A DNA stretch of 64,000 nt from Parelaphostrongylus tenuis (taxonomy: Eukaryota; Nematoda; Chromadorea; Rhabditida; Metastrongylidae), in NCBI GenBank assembly GCA_019055375.1, contig JAHQIW010004583.1:1-64000 (forward strand). The letters run 5' to 3'. Of the stretch, positions 10,986-25,400 are shown piece by piece (position 1 is the stretch's first letter; every line of letters begins with the position of its first letter). The translations under genes were made by a program, and so were the position numbers. The notes beneath the pieces were generated by a model, which searched no databases, was not told the DNA's origin, and saw only the letters and a program-made list of their open reading frames with translations.

Positions 10986-13369
10986 TAATTTGGTCAGAGA
11001 AGATTTTGAATAACAAGGCGCTCTTTCTACTAAAATTACTTTTATAGAAATCTCTCTGAAAATGAACTATCTTTCCTACCAATAAACTTTGCACAGTCAA
11101 AGTTTATTGCTAGGAAAGATAGCAAAAAAATTCCACTGTGAAGCTAAAACAACGCATCGTGAGGGCGAAACATTAAATTCTCTCCTTCAGTATAACGTAG
11201 TAATGCGGTTCTCTCAGGAATCAGGCTTACTATCAAAGCGGCGTTATTCAGATTATCGAATGACTAATAAAACCATCAATAAATCAGGAAAAATGCTGCA
11301 TGGAATCAGAAAAAAAACTTTTTTCCTTGTAAGAACCAGTTTTTTCGTTGAAACATAGATTTTTTTAGATGCATGAGCATTCTCTTCACTATAAACCATT
11401 TATAGAAGCCTTTTCTGCAACATTTTCTTTTATTTTGCATCACAATTGTCATCCTATATCGATAGTTATCTTGGAATCGAAATTTTACTTTGTAATGCCA
11501 AGAAATACTTTGTGAAATTGACAAAGTACGTACACTGACTGTAAAACGTGTTTTTTTTTTTTCATTGTAGACGGGCTATAGAAGTCTTTTAACAAAGCAA
11601 AAATATGGGGAGATAGAAAATTATGGGTAAAAAAGACAGAATTGAACTTATGTAACAGCTGGAAATAAATTCCTTTTCACAATAAATACTTTTCCCGTTG
11701 AAAACTTGGATGATTTTTCGATACATGGGTATTTTCTTAAAGTATAGAACTTTTATCGAAGTTCCTCCTATTATAATTCATCATTTCATTGCGACATATC
11801 CCCTCAGTACCTCAGATTGGCAAACAAACTACCATATTTCCATGGCAAAGCTGATAGTACACACTCCTCCTGCCGCACACGCGGTGTGCGACGCTTAACG
11901 TGGGGCGTGGGTCACTGACGAGGAGGGCGAGACTTCCGGAACACCGGTGCATAGCTCTGGCGTACCAACCTCTCTTAGGCTTTAAAGATTCTTTTTCAAA
12001 ATTATTTTGAATGTTTATGGCGAGGTTTCAAAAACAGTCGATGCCATGGATCAATCTTATTTATCATCAATTTGACAATATGTCATATTTAATCAATCAT
12101 CTCAGTTACCGCACTAAATTCCTGTGCTTGCCACACTAGTATTAGCTTAGTTCCAGCTGAGCGACATTTCTTGCTTACGGGATGGCAAATTGACGCTAAT
12201 TATAGGTTTAAATCAATTTTTCAAGGTATCGAAATGTTAATGATTGTTCCTGTCACCTTTATCTGATCCTTAGAATAAGGATAGCGTATAAAGCGTTTAA
12301 GAGCGTTTACCATGTTATTAATAAATTCTATTGGGGTTCGTAGTGGCATCTGGCTCTATCACGCACCGTAGGTGTATAGCAGACCTCAACTTGATTTGAA
12401 CCTTGGAATTGAGCTTAATTCATTTATTTCGTTTAAGTGCAAAACTGTACCATCATTTTAGCGCTTGATTGAGACATATATGATTCAAACGTACTCAAAG
12501 CTGCCCTTACAGGTACCAATAGGCTTTTTTGACTCTTGTGAACTTCATTGACTGAGATAAGTGCTTCAGAATGTTAAGATCTTTGTCAACAAAGCAAAAA
12601 GAATTTGAGCAGCCATGTTGTGTCTCTTTATTTCTTTCTCCATAATTTTTATACTTTAAACAGCGAAGAGATCAAGCAACTGATGTTTTGTCCTACTGAG
12701 CATGATAGTGTCTATTTTTCAGTGTCGTTATTCTTTCGAGGAGAAAGCAACGGAAAAATCAAAGGTTTTTTGTTTGCAAGTATCTACATTTTGTGTGTAT
12801 GAAGTCCTCGTTTCCTCTAGGATAGATTCTCAACATTGTTCAGTTCGTAAACGTGCCGTCTAATGCTGCTCGTAGTTCTCTACGTGATAGAGCGATTGTT
12901 CTTACGTGACACAGTTCCTGGTGATTTAAGTGATAATGTTGGTAATTTTAACGGCAAAGTTCGCAGTACTCCACATGATAAACTCCTTTTTAGTTCACAA
13001 GGAAATGAAAGGGCACAGTGTTTACACCCGTATAACTTTGTTTGTACTTCTCTACGTGATCGCATGTCACCTTCACTCTGATAGAATCATATGACCTGAG
13101 TACAAGCTAGAGTCCACTAAATTTTTCCGTATTAGTCGATTCCGGTTTAAATATTCGTTTTCTTTTGCTGTTTTGATCATTTATGCAGCGCACTAGGAAC
13201 ATTTGTTGAAGGCTCTTATAGGTGCCCCTAATCAACTTCAACAAACATCATAGCTCATTTATTTCTTTCATAGTTTGAAAATCAGCATGTTGGAAGCATC
13301 ACGCTACGCTAATATGTGGGGCAAACTATTGTGTTGTACTCATGCCTTGAATTTTCAGAGTAATATTTT
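10986..13369. other. Upstream flank of phosphatase gene A
   Basis: No gene or named element is supported. At 11,875-11,891 there is a short perfect palindrome, CGCACACGCGGTGTGCG, at the start of a GC-rich patch that runs to about 11,980. The promoter of gene A should lie in the final kilobase, but no TATA box or initiator can be chosen with confidence. The last 50 bases resemble those before gene B, including a TACTCAT block and CCATCACAG. Confidence 0.45.
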
Positions 13370-13378
13370 CCATCACAG
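13370..13378 (+). promoter_or_regulatory. Conserved splice acceptor directly before the gene A start codon
   Basis: CCATCACAG immediately precedes the ATG of gene A, and the same nine bases precede the ATG of gene B. An AG acceptor touching the start codon suggests spliced-leader trans-splicing with essentially no native 5' UTR, or alternatively an upstream non-coding exon. Spliced-leader use is common in nematodes; which applies here is inference. Confidence 0.6.
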
Positions 13379-13447
13379 ATGGTACTCCTGATTTTATTGT
13401 CTTCACTATGCACAGTCATTTCTGCGGAGCTCATACTTGTACAAACA
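13379..13447 (+). CDS. Gene A exon 1: signal peptide
   Basis: It encodes 23 residues: a hydrophobic leader MVLLILLSSLCTVISA followed by the mature start ELILVQT. The donor is GTAAGT. Joined to exon 2 it gives LVQT-VFRHG, the usual strand leading into the catalytic loop of histidine acid phosphatases. Confidence 0.9.
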
Positions 13448-16400
13448 GTAAGTACAACTATTCGTGTTGCGGAAAGCTCTTTCAGGCATCATGGAAATTG
13501 TAACAGCAATGTATCATTTGCATCCATAGAATTTCTATCCACTTATCGTAAAGGATCTATTACAGTCACTCAGCTTTATTATCTACGCTTGATTCATATT
13601 TTACCTACACGTGCCTAGGGTCACTCATGCCTTATAACTCAAAAGAATTATGATTGAGTTCATCCATTATAATGCCTGGTACACTTATTGAGGTATACGA
13701 ATTTATTGATTATTCAGTCTTTGAAGTTTCGATAATCTTTGAATTTGCCAAATTCATTCAGCCTGTCCTCTCACGTGACAGTGAGATTATGATTTTCCAA
13801 ACCTTCTTTTTTCTCCTTCTTTTCTTGTCCAAGCTTGCACCTCAATCAGGGAAACAAGTGAGCAGGCAGGATTTCTTGCAGAAACGTAGAGTAGTATTTT
13901 GTCTCCATGGTCGTGTTTAGGCTAGAAAAATATGATTTTAAAAAAGTACAAATTTCTACATCATTGAGACCTAAAATGTTCTCTATCAAAAATTCTTGTT
14001 CCGTTTATAATACGTTGAGTTGCCAGGGTGTTTTGCACTGGTGTATCCGATTGTAGGCATACTGAAATGCTGACTCCACGGATGTCTCCCCTCAAGACCG
14101 ACTATCTAATAACCTCGGCATAATTGGAATAAATCAATGACTTTTCTTCATTAGCAGTTCCGATAGTCATAACAGTGTTTATCAAATACTAGTAATGCAG
14201 TACTGTAACGTAACAGTACAGAACATGCAGTGATGCGGCACAACAGTACAATAATAACACAGTGGTGACATTTTGGCAAATCACTTTCATGGCCCCGACA
14301 GAAACGTGAATATGCGATCTGAAACTTGGTTTTCACAATGTTCTACCGAAGCTATGGAACTGTTTGACTGAGAAGATTGCAAAATGTTTCCTTCAATTTT
14401 TCTTCACAGTTCCCTGAAATGTCGCATTTTTTTAAGATTCAAATTACTGTTTCTAGAGCATATAATATTCCTCCGCTTCCATAACGCCAACCATAGATAG
14501 TCGGTCTTGGGATTTACTGCAGTCTGTTCCAGCCTGATATTTCATTGTTTTTTGGGCAGTCAATTACAGAAAATTACGAAATCACGCGTGATAACGAGAG
14601 TCGGGGAGATTTTGTTGTTAGAAGACGGCAAAGCAGATACTACTGTCATTTCAGTACCGTAATGTTATCAAATATGCGTGGTCATTTATTTGGAGAATGC
14701 GTGATAATCATTTCTTGAGCCACGCATGTGGTCTTTTAAGAGACCACATACAAGGCTCAAGAAGGATCATCAGGCATATTGAAAGTTGAGCGTGGTTTTA
14801 AGTAAACACTCGAGACGAAAGACATGATATATTCGGAGTTCGTCCAGTTTTTTTAGATACTCTGTGGGCCACATTTTTGCAACGTTCTCACCTAGTTGGA
14901 TCTCACTTTTATTTCGCAAATGTGCATTTCTTGCTTTAGAAGAGCGTGCAGTGTTGTGATCATTTCCAAGTGACCGGAAGCGTCCTCTTGCAGTGGACAC
15001 TCTTCGCGGCGTCGCGCCTCACAACAACGGGGAGTTTGTTTCTACACCCGCTATATCGGAAATGTGGGAATTTGTACAGTAAAATGAAATTTTGAGGGGA
15101 CGGTGTCGTGATTGAGTGATAAATTATCATTGGAGAAATTTCCATTGCAGACTTCTTTGGTGTAAAAATTGCCTAAATGTCGAAAAATCTCCCTAGGTTC
15201 CAACGAGTAAACCATTACCTTCCAAAAGCAATGTTTTCCCAGTATTTATTGACCATTTTCTCTTATTTCATTTATGCTCTTGCACTCACTCGATAATTTG
15301 GGCTAGCTTGATTTCAATATTAATTTCGGTCTTTGAAGAGATCTTCATAGTACACTTTGTTAGTAAAAAAAAGATCATCTTGCTTACGCAAACTTTGACA
15401 CTACAAAAAGTTGTGTATCGTTAAATAGAGTTCAGTAAATATTTGTTTAGTGAAAGAATGTCTATGTGATCTACAATACTCCGTTTCCCATTGACTTCCA
15501 ACTTTGTGGGATGCAGACGCATTCTATGCGATGAACACATGCTCCTTATGATTTTTGCGGGAAAGAGCTTTTTCATCAGTCTACTAGTGAACATTCAATA
15601 GCTTGAAAACTGCTAAATTCAACACTGGATTTGGGATATAAAGAGAGTTCTATTTTATATTTTAGCATTTAAAACAGAAGAACATCTGCTTGTGGAATGA
15701 TGACCCCGTTGTTCCAACTTTTCACCGGATCTTTAGCACTTATGTAACTGAATTTGCATTTGAGAAAAACTTTGTCCTCACAAAAAGATAGAGTGTGATT
15801 GTTGGGGCTTCTGTATATGCATTTTAATGAAGAGAACGAGCAGTTGTCCTAAAAACTTCTTTTTTTTCAAAAGCGGAAGCATCATTTGGGAAAACAGCGC
15901 ATTTCTAACCGTTTATTTACATCTCCTTCAACGGTGTTGTAGAAAGGAATTGGACTAAATACAGAAGTTATTTCGAGAGCATACGAAATGGAATAAGTAG
16001 TGCACGTGAAATTATGCCCACAAACACCAACAAAGTTCACACCGATGAACAATGTCTACAACGGAGAATGAGTGGATATATGAGAAGAGATTACCCATAA
16101 TACTAGATTGAGAAATAAGTTTCTTAAACTTACCAAAAATTCGAATTTTATGTTTGTTTCGCACAGTATCGATTATTATAGATTCATGGGAACATCTCAG
16201 GTTTATTTCCTTGAGAAACTCCCACGGCAATGCTAGTTATCCACTGGACCGGGTCTAAAATGCGTTAAAGGAAAGGCAATCGACATTGATTCAGTGAAAT
16301 TGCACGCAGTTTCGCAAGTCAGTACCAAACGTGACTCCACAAAGAAGACTAAGGAAAAATTTGATGAACTAAAGGGAGTGGAGGTCTTGCCGCGCAGAGC

Positions 16401-19400
16401 CTACAGTCCGGATGCTGCGCCGTCCGATTTTGGGTCTTTTCCGCAAGATGGAACATTTACTGTATGGACGCCGATTCGGGAATTTGACATCAAGTTGAAG
16501 AAGCATGTCAGGTGTTCTTTGATTCAAAGCCCAAGGAAAGGTAAATGCATCAGATTCGGAAGCTAGTAAATCATAGGCAGAAGATTGTGAATAATGATAG
16601 TTTCCATTTTGAAGAATAATTAACATTGCTTTTGATCGATGTAAAAACTCTAAATTTACAGTGTGTTGAGCAAAGAGTGTGTTAAGCAAATTTTTTCTCA
16701 ACACAAACAACAGATCGCAGTTTCTTCCATAAATTAATAAAAGTTTAAACTCCTTAAGTATACTGATTTTGAGAAGTTGGTAGTCTTATCGATGAATCGG
16801 TATTGTATACATTGTGGAGTACAATTTTGGCAAACAAATCATTGTTTGACAACTGCCTCAGCATATTCAACCAGAAGAAGTCTTATTGATGTCTCTTCTA
16901 TCATACTCAACGATTTAGTGGCGATTAAACACTCTGTAGTGCCGACGAAAATTAAAATTATTCAAAAATTACCACACTGTCATTGGAACACCCAGCGCGA
17001 TTCCGCCGCTTACCGCATGAAGAATCAGCGTAGAAAACGGGTTAAAGTGTTTGGCTCTGATGCCATGAATTAGGAGCTTTAAAGGTTCTATCAAGTCTTA
17101 GGTACCGCTCCGGAGGAATTTGTTTCCAACACGGAGAGATAAGAGGTGGCCATTATGTGAAAAAGGCCGACAAAATGACCAGTGGTCTGGTGTCAATCAG
17201 GCATCTTCATTGTTGATCTTAGCTCACTGACTAAAGCTTACTCGTGTGTGAAGATTGTAATTGTCAATAGAAATAGACCGATTCACATAGTCTATATCAC
17301 GAAAGTTTCTTCACTTTCAAAACTCATCTTGTTAAGGTGTTCCGCCATGGCCATAGGGGTCCAATACGAGACATGACTTCTGCCGAATCCTCGGCGTACT
17401 ATTACAGAGGCAAAGGCGAACTCACCAACGTTAGTTTTCTGCTTTTCTTCTCATTACATGATGCAATATTTCCGATTTACCAGTCTTTCAACTTTTTTCA
17501 AATTCTATTATTGTAGTGAGTTGATGTTTGGTTAATTGGTTTGCATAATCCGACTTCAAATCTTGTGCGCTATGTTCTGCACGTCTATCCAATAAGTGGA
17601 AGATAAACGAGGGGTGATTCTGGAACACTGCAGCAATTATTTCCAGTCTGAAAACCTACTCATAATATACGCAGTACCAACAACAAATTCTTATAAGTTA
17701 GACGTGGATATTCACACGACAGAAGCGATTAAAATAATGGATGTAGCACTCATCTGTGAATGAAGACCCTAACACATGCCATCGTTCGGATAGGCCACTT
17801 GTATGGAACTCTAGTTGTCCAAGCTTATATGACAACAGTCGAGGACGGTGCTTGATAACTCAAAATGAACCTGATTATAATTATCTGCTCGTTCTTATTA
17901 CTAATGAAAGATTTGTAAATCTTAAGGTCGACCAATATAGCCCTTGACAATCGTTATTATTAATGATCCAAAGTGAACTCTTAAAGAAGAACAAATATCA
18001 ATATTATTATTATATTTTGAAGAATTTGAGCAACAAAGATAGTAGCTTTCATAAGGTTATGAAAGAATTTAAAAGTCTTACTGTCAAGGTAACGTCTGCA
18101 AAACACGTCCTCATCTATATATCGGGATCCATCCATTAGAAATTTGGAATTATCGTGGAGATCAAGATTATTCATTCTAACTCACAGTACCGAGGTCAAG
18201 ATTAGAAGTAGCTTTCGAATCGGAAGGTCTATAATAGGATAGACAGGTTTAAAATCAAAGATTTTGTCCGAGTAATGTCACTTTGTCAAACTACGTTGTG
18301 TGCGACATCAGATAACTAATTGTTCAAAAGAAGGATCTTCTTCTCGTAGAAGAAAGAAAAACTGGGCACTTGGATGGGTAATTTCTCGGTTCCAGAAAGT
18401 GCTGGAGCTCATTTTTCGACTAAACGGGTTTGTTTTGCCTGTTAGCATGAATATCAATCATAAGTAGCATTCACTACTTCAGTATTCTCCGATGTTTTAG
18501 CCGAGCGGAAAGTTTGATTGTCACCTGTAGGTATCTCAAGAAAAGCTCCAACTACGAAACATAAATGTGGATCTGCGCATGTTATAGGCAACTGAGTATT
18601 ACGTGGGAACTTCAGAGTTTTACACAAAGTGACAAGAGACCCATTAGCGGTTGAATCAGTGAGATAAATGTATACCCGTTGATGTAGAGTGATGTGCAAA
18701 ACTTTCGCGTGAGGTGGGACTAAAATCTGCACCTCATTCTTTCCGGGAATGCGTGCTCTATCCGTTGGTGACTACTGACGCCCATTTTGCACATCATTCA
18801 TTCTACTCTACATCGCATTTATCTGTCAGCCGCCAGCCGTCAACGGCCTGGCCCGGGTGGTCGATCTCAACATTGAACCCAGTTTCACTGACAGATATTG
18901 GGTATCAGAGATCAAATGAAATTCTAATTATTTGACCGCTCGAGCGGTGGTATGATGTTACATTAATGTATACCCATTGATGTAGAGTGATGTGCAAAAC
19001 TTTCGCGTCAGTTGGGACTAGAACCCGCACCTGTAACGGATAGAGCACGCATTCCCGGAAAGAATGAGGTGCGGATTTTAGTCCCACCTCAAGCGAAAGT
19101 TTTGCACATCACTCTACATCAATGGGTATACATTTGTGTAACCTCATACTACAGCTAGAACGGTTAAATAATTAGAATTTCATCTGATCAGTGAGATGAA
19201 TTTGCATCCGGACAACGTTGAGTTCAGAAGTCAATGACGGCTCCCCTCGCGCTTCGATATGAACGACATTCGATGAATCTCAATGACATTCGGCGAACAT
19301 AGGTAGGAAGCGCACAGCTGATGACTATAAACTCGCAAATAATCTCAAAAAGAATTCTGCGACTAACTCTTTAAGGCCTCTTACGTGACGTGTGGTTCAT

Positions 19401-22400
19401 GTTGTGTTTCTCGAGCGAGCAAAACGTACTGAAAAAACTTTTTGAGTAGCTAAAAGGGTGGATCAACAGTGTGATCATCCTCTGAGATTATCTGGTCACT
19501 AAGAGATGAGGTGTGAGTGTCTGCTGAATGTTCAAATGCTACAGACTTTCTTGAAAAATATTCTGAAAACCAATTCTATAAAGCATATGTTTTTCCTTAC
19601 CAATAACAAATTGGAATAGTTTGTTCGCTGAGGTAAATCTTTTACAGAAGGGTCTGGATCAAGCCCACAGATTAGGACTCAGCTTGCGACGCCGTTATGT
19701 TGAGAATGGATTTCTGGATGCTCGTTACCTTCCATCTGAGGTGAATTCGAAGAATAGTATTTTGTTTTTTAAAGGAAATGGTCACAATTCATGGTGAATC
19801 TTGAATTTTTGAAAATTTTGGGAAAAAATTTGATTGAAATCAAATGTCTTCCAGAAATTGCGGATAAGGTAGTAGCTAGGTAGTAGCTTATAAGACTAAA
19901 GGACTGAAGCTTTCATTCTTCTAATTTGTACAAACTGCTTTCAATTCACGTTTGATAAAATGGAATGATTAAGTATCTGAGCAATATAAAATAGGGAAAA
20001 ACATTTTTAGGTGGAATTCAGGAGTAGTGCCTCGAAGAGATGCCTTATGACGGCCTCCGCCGCTGCTTCGGCTATGTTCAACTTGACCGAGAAAGGCCAT
20101 CCAACTAATGTCGCTATATTCACCGTGCCAAGAGAGGAAGACTACGTTTGTTGACAGAACCTTTTTCAAAGACCTTTGTCATTCAGATTCTTTATCTACA
20201 TTCTAATGAGATTGTCATCGTACATAAACGAACACTACTAGCTCTTGGCAAATTTTTGAAAAATCTGTATTGAAAAACAAATCTCATTGATTTGAAACCC
20301 CATTAAATAATGTTCGTTGAAGCTTTCTACCAGATCATACCGAATGAAATGAGAATTGATTTCGTTGTCGTTTTCACTAATTCCTCTAATACTCTTAATG
20401 CTTGAAATGTGTGCAATGACTTACGAGCCACAGAACATATTGAAGTAGGTCTCATTATTCCAGACACATGTACATTGGCTAATTCCTTCCATGTGCATTA
20501 TGTCGGGTTACGTTCGAGCTTTTGGCCAATCTTGTGTGCTGTTCTTTGAGCTCTATATGAAAACCCTGGACATCTTTCTATATCGCAAATTTTTAATCTA
20601 CTGTCTTTTCTTCCCCATAAATCCGATTCAAATTTGCGGATTCCCTTCTCAATAGTGCGACGTTCAAAAGGATATGCCCATGGATGGTTGGAGAAAAATC
20701 GTAGTGAAGACAAGAATGTTTATGAAGTAAAAATCTGTGACTCTTAATAACATCTGCTGACACTGTAGGCAGCAATCCATACTGATCTCTTGAAAAGTTC
20801 TTATTGAAGTCAATATATCCGAAATGCAACACTGACCATTATTACTCCTAATCACTGCGTTTTAAGACCTTAGTCCCACGAATTCGATGTCCCTTCGTCC
20901 TGAACGAAATGAAGGAAATTGTGGGTGCCACCGATCAACTTACAGATGTGGTAAGTTATTCGAGTGTTCAACATCATCTCTTTCGCCTTATCAATCAATT
21001 CATTTACAGGATGACATTCTCAATAAATTGTATGCGCAGGAAGCAGAGCGCCTCAATTTTACACACATAGTCGGGAAGGATCGCATACAAAATTTTGAAC
21101 CGATCTTTTTTGAGGTGTTTAGTTTATAGTGATTTTGATGTCTATAGAATAGTTATTACTGGCAAAAATTCAGAATGAAGTTGGTCTGGCTGTTCCACAG
21201 TGGTTCAATGAAGAAGCGAAGAGAGAGGCTGATTATTTGCTCGATGTGGTAATTTTCAATGAGACATTTTTCTACAAAAGACTGGAAAAGCGACTCTCAC
21301 TGTAGCTTGGGGTAGAAGTATACCATATTTTATCAACAGTCCTTTTCTGGAAGCTTCGTCAAAGATGGTAAGTTCTAAGTGTCAACGCATTCGTGAGGGA
21401 GTGTACCTTTGCAGGTACATGATTTCTGAAGACTTTCTTCATTGGAAAGGGACTCCAAAGACTTTTAAGATTAATGTGAAAGCTGAAATTTTGACCATTT
21501 AAATAATGTGCTATGTTTTTGAAAGGCTCAAGTTGCTGCGTTGCCGCAACGAAATTTGATATTTGCCCGACTCTCGAGTTGCTTTATTACTCAATTGAGG
21601 TCTGTGTAAGGCTTTACGCTAGACTCTTAAAAGTCAATCAAGATGTCAGATCTCAAAGACTGTGATACTTGTTTTGATTTCCAAATAGAATCTACTAAGG
21701 AATGATCTATAAAAGCGTGTCTAATTAGGGGAACAACCATATGTCAAGAAATTCCTTATGTACGAGGATAACATATTTTTGTAGAAGGAACTCATTTCCA
21801 AATGTTATTATATATTTTTTCATTTTATCTGCGTTTATGTGGTCATCTACAGCTTTTGAAGTATTGATTCTGATCTAGCCAAAGAATCATTTTTGAACCA
21901 CGCATGTCGTGTGGTCTGTTAAAAAGGGCTGACTTATAGAGCCCGATACACGTATTTCGACCTTGCAGTCTCGTCAGTGGAGCAGTTACCCTCTCTCGTC
22001 TTTCCCAATCTCTGTTCGTGCTCCAGTCCCCACAATAAGAGTTAGCGGCGACGAACGGTTTACACTCTTTGTCCAGACCACATGACATGCGTGTCTCAAA
22101 AATTAATCTTTGGTATTGAAATTTGAGCCGTGATCTCAAGAAAACACTCGAATTCTGATATAACTATGTTATTTGAAAAAACTTCCATAGTGTACTCTAC
22201 CAGCGAAAAAAAAAGAAAACGCATTGCTTCTCATTTAATCAGTGCGTCATTTGAATTCGCCTAGTTTCAGTGGCAGTTATATAGTTTAATTTTGATTTCA
22301 CTAAAAATTCATCGTTGCAAGGAATGGATTCTTATTGAAGGAAGTCCACAAGCTTATTTATAGTAGAAAAACACCCAGTTACCTTGAAAATCCCTAATAT

Positions 22401-25400
22401 TCTATTACAGAAGTTACGTCCTTTGGATGAGATAACAACGCATCTCCAACTCTTTCTCACATTTTTTGCGACGATATTGTACAAATGAAAAATTTCTTAC
22501 AACGTGCGATGGTCTGAAGAAAATCCATGAAAAATTCCTCAGTATTAGGTGAACAAATATGACTCCGCCATTTTCTACGGTATGAATAAAAAGAGTAAAG
22601 CTCCCTGAGGTATGCGCCATGCATTCGTCTTCAATTTTTTACTTTGAGGTGATTGAATGCATATCTGGCCTTTACAATGACTCGTGGTGGCCTTCCGCTA
22701 AACCGAATCAGTGCTGCTTATCCTCCCAGACTAGTCTGAGACCAGTCTGGTACCAGTTAACCGACCCTCGAGGGATGGAGGGCTTAGTGAGCCATGAGCG
22801 CATAATTGAGGCATTGACCTCGTACGCGACGCACAGGACCTGTAACCACTGCGCCACATGCACTCACAGTTCAAATATTCGGTCAAAAATGATAAAATTC
22901 ATTTGAATTTAATCTCCACCACTAAACTGATGTTTTCCCAATTTTGAGTGATCTGAGAATGCCATCGAGAAACAATTTGATAAGTAAAACTGATGATGAT
23001 TGGTTATTTTTTTTTTGTAATTCGCGAATTTGTAATTTGAATTCGGTAGTTATAGGTGGTAATCTGACGGAGTGATATCTCAAGCGTAAGGCTGGTAGGG
23101 TTGAATCTCCGAAAACTTCCCATCTCAGCTATTTTATGTTTTTTTTTCATGTTCTTAGTTTTCGATCGGTTTACGGCATGAGATCGAGCGCTTTCATGCA
23201 GCAAAATTGCAAAGCATGCATGATCAATGGAGCTCAGACGATGATACTGTCTTAAAAAGGACTGCTAAGAGGTCTTCGCGAACTTCAAGCTGGAAAGAAC
23301 AACCTGGATCACCAGTCGCGCTTGAGCCGTCCACAAGCACCTCAACTGATTCTGCGCGTCGTTTCACTAGCATTTTCTCCTACGCGCCATTAGTGAATGA
23401 GTAGCAAGCAAACCTGCTCCCACAACAGCTCCGTCTCAGTGAAAGTTTAGGCAAGTGGTATGCCAAATTATTTGCAAGAGAAGGTGCAATTAAGCAACAC
23501 CAAAATCGAGAGAATTTAATTACTTGTGATTAAGAAGTCTGCAAAGTAAATTTTCCGCAAGTGGCGTTTCTTGGCATACAATATCCGATATCTTCAAAGT
23601 CCCGTGAAAAGCATCATATAAAATACCTGATATATGAAATGAATATGCATAAATAGCGTTTTTAACGCACTATCAGCCAAAAAATTGATTTTTTTTTCAG
23701 TTTTGAGTGGACAGGTGAAAAACCAATCTCATTCATTAGCGAGGAAGCTGGGAATTGAGGATACAGGCCCACTTTGCCGGTTTTTCAGAAAAACCTTCTA
23801 TAACGCTTTAAACTCCACACAAAACTATGCCTTAGACGCCATATTTCTCGCCGCACATAGCACTTTACTTGGATTATTAGCAATCATTCGGTATCGGAAT
23901 CGAATCTGATTACAACGCTGCGCTTATATCCTGAGAAGACCGTTTCTCTAAAACACAGCACATAAAACAAGTCCAGATTCCATCTGCGATCAAAACCTCT
24001 TTGACAAATCCATGTGCGTGTGCGTGGGACAGCCACATGAACTGCGGGGGCGATACTTCTTTACACGCTCATATGTGCAAAAAAATCGAAGGTCTTCGCG
24101 TCATTGGACGTGGCTGTCTCTGTCAGCCACACGTGATTTGGCCAAAGAGCCCATTGATCGTAGAGAGATAATCAACTTATCTTACTGCTGTGTTCCAGAG
24201 AAGCGGTCTCTTCAGAAAATCAGCACAATGTCGGAATTAGATTTGACTACACTATGAATGTTTACTAATAGTCCGAAGAAAGAGCTCTACCCGGCGAGGA
24301 TTTTGCGTCTGCAACGCAACAAATCTCCTCCTGTATCAACGTCAAAAAACCTTTTTCGGAAGCGAGCGACGTGGGGCAGTAGCCTCAGATCTCAGATTTC
24401 GAATGGTTACGAACATTCCCATGAAAAGTTTCTCTCCAGCAAATGAGATCGGTTTTTCACTTGTCACAAGTGAACTATACTAGAAAAGCTGCTGATTTTT
24501 ATTTCCACTACTACTACAGCAAAAAATGATTAAATATCGGAGTCAAATTTGTACACCCGAAATGTAGCCGGGGTAAGCGTTGTTAGAGTTCGCATCATCA
24601 GTATCATGGAGCACTTCTCGAAAGAGCGCATTCTTTCATTTTTGAACTTTCCAAAGATATTGCAATTTTTTTTACTTAGTCATTCAACAATCAACATCAG
24701 ACAACAAATAATTTATCATTGCCCATAAATTGGTACCGATCAACAATTCACTCTTGTTGCATGTATCTGAACTTCCTATGATTGAGAAGTAGTACTTCCT
24801 GCTTTTCACCGGACTATAGATAGCGGTTCAATAGTCAAACACTCCATCGCTCACAAAAGTCTGTGGTAAGAAAACGTCTATACATTCTAGCGAGCCGCCT
24901 TATTTACCTGACAGAAAAGTGACATAGGTACCTTGGTAATCAATTTTTCTCCATCTCTTAAAGCGCATTCTTCTCACTTTTCTTATGAGAGTGAAATCGT
25001 CTTTTCCCACTAATCATTTGTCTTATTGCTATAGATATGTCTGCTCTACTATCAACTTCCATATCATACATAAAATGTTCGTAGAAGTCAATTGCTTTTT
25101 TTACATCTGAACCTTACATTCCGTTGAGCACCTCAACGTCATCAAGGAGTGGAGCAGGATCCTGGACGACGAAACCTTTTATGACTATTCACCAATTATC
25201 TCTTCGTCAGTGTTCTATTGATCTGGTTGGGACAATGGAATACAATACCACATGAGTTTTGGAGGTTTCCCTTTCTCTGGGAATTCAGAAGGTCAATTTA
25301 ACTCGGAATTTCCCAAGTCGACCACTTCCAAAGACGAAAATTGCAAGACAGTGAACGTTGAGTGACAAAATGAGCAAACAAGAGTCATGTAGTATTAACT

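Noticed and set aside
18670..19190. tRNA genes at the GGGACTAGAACCC and similar T-arm motifs
   Set aside because: No acceptor stem, D arm or anticodon arm can be paired around any of them, and the motifs lie inside palindromic repeats.
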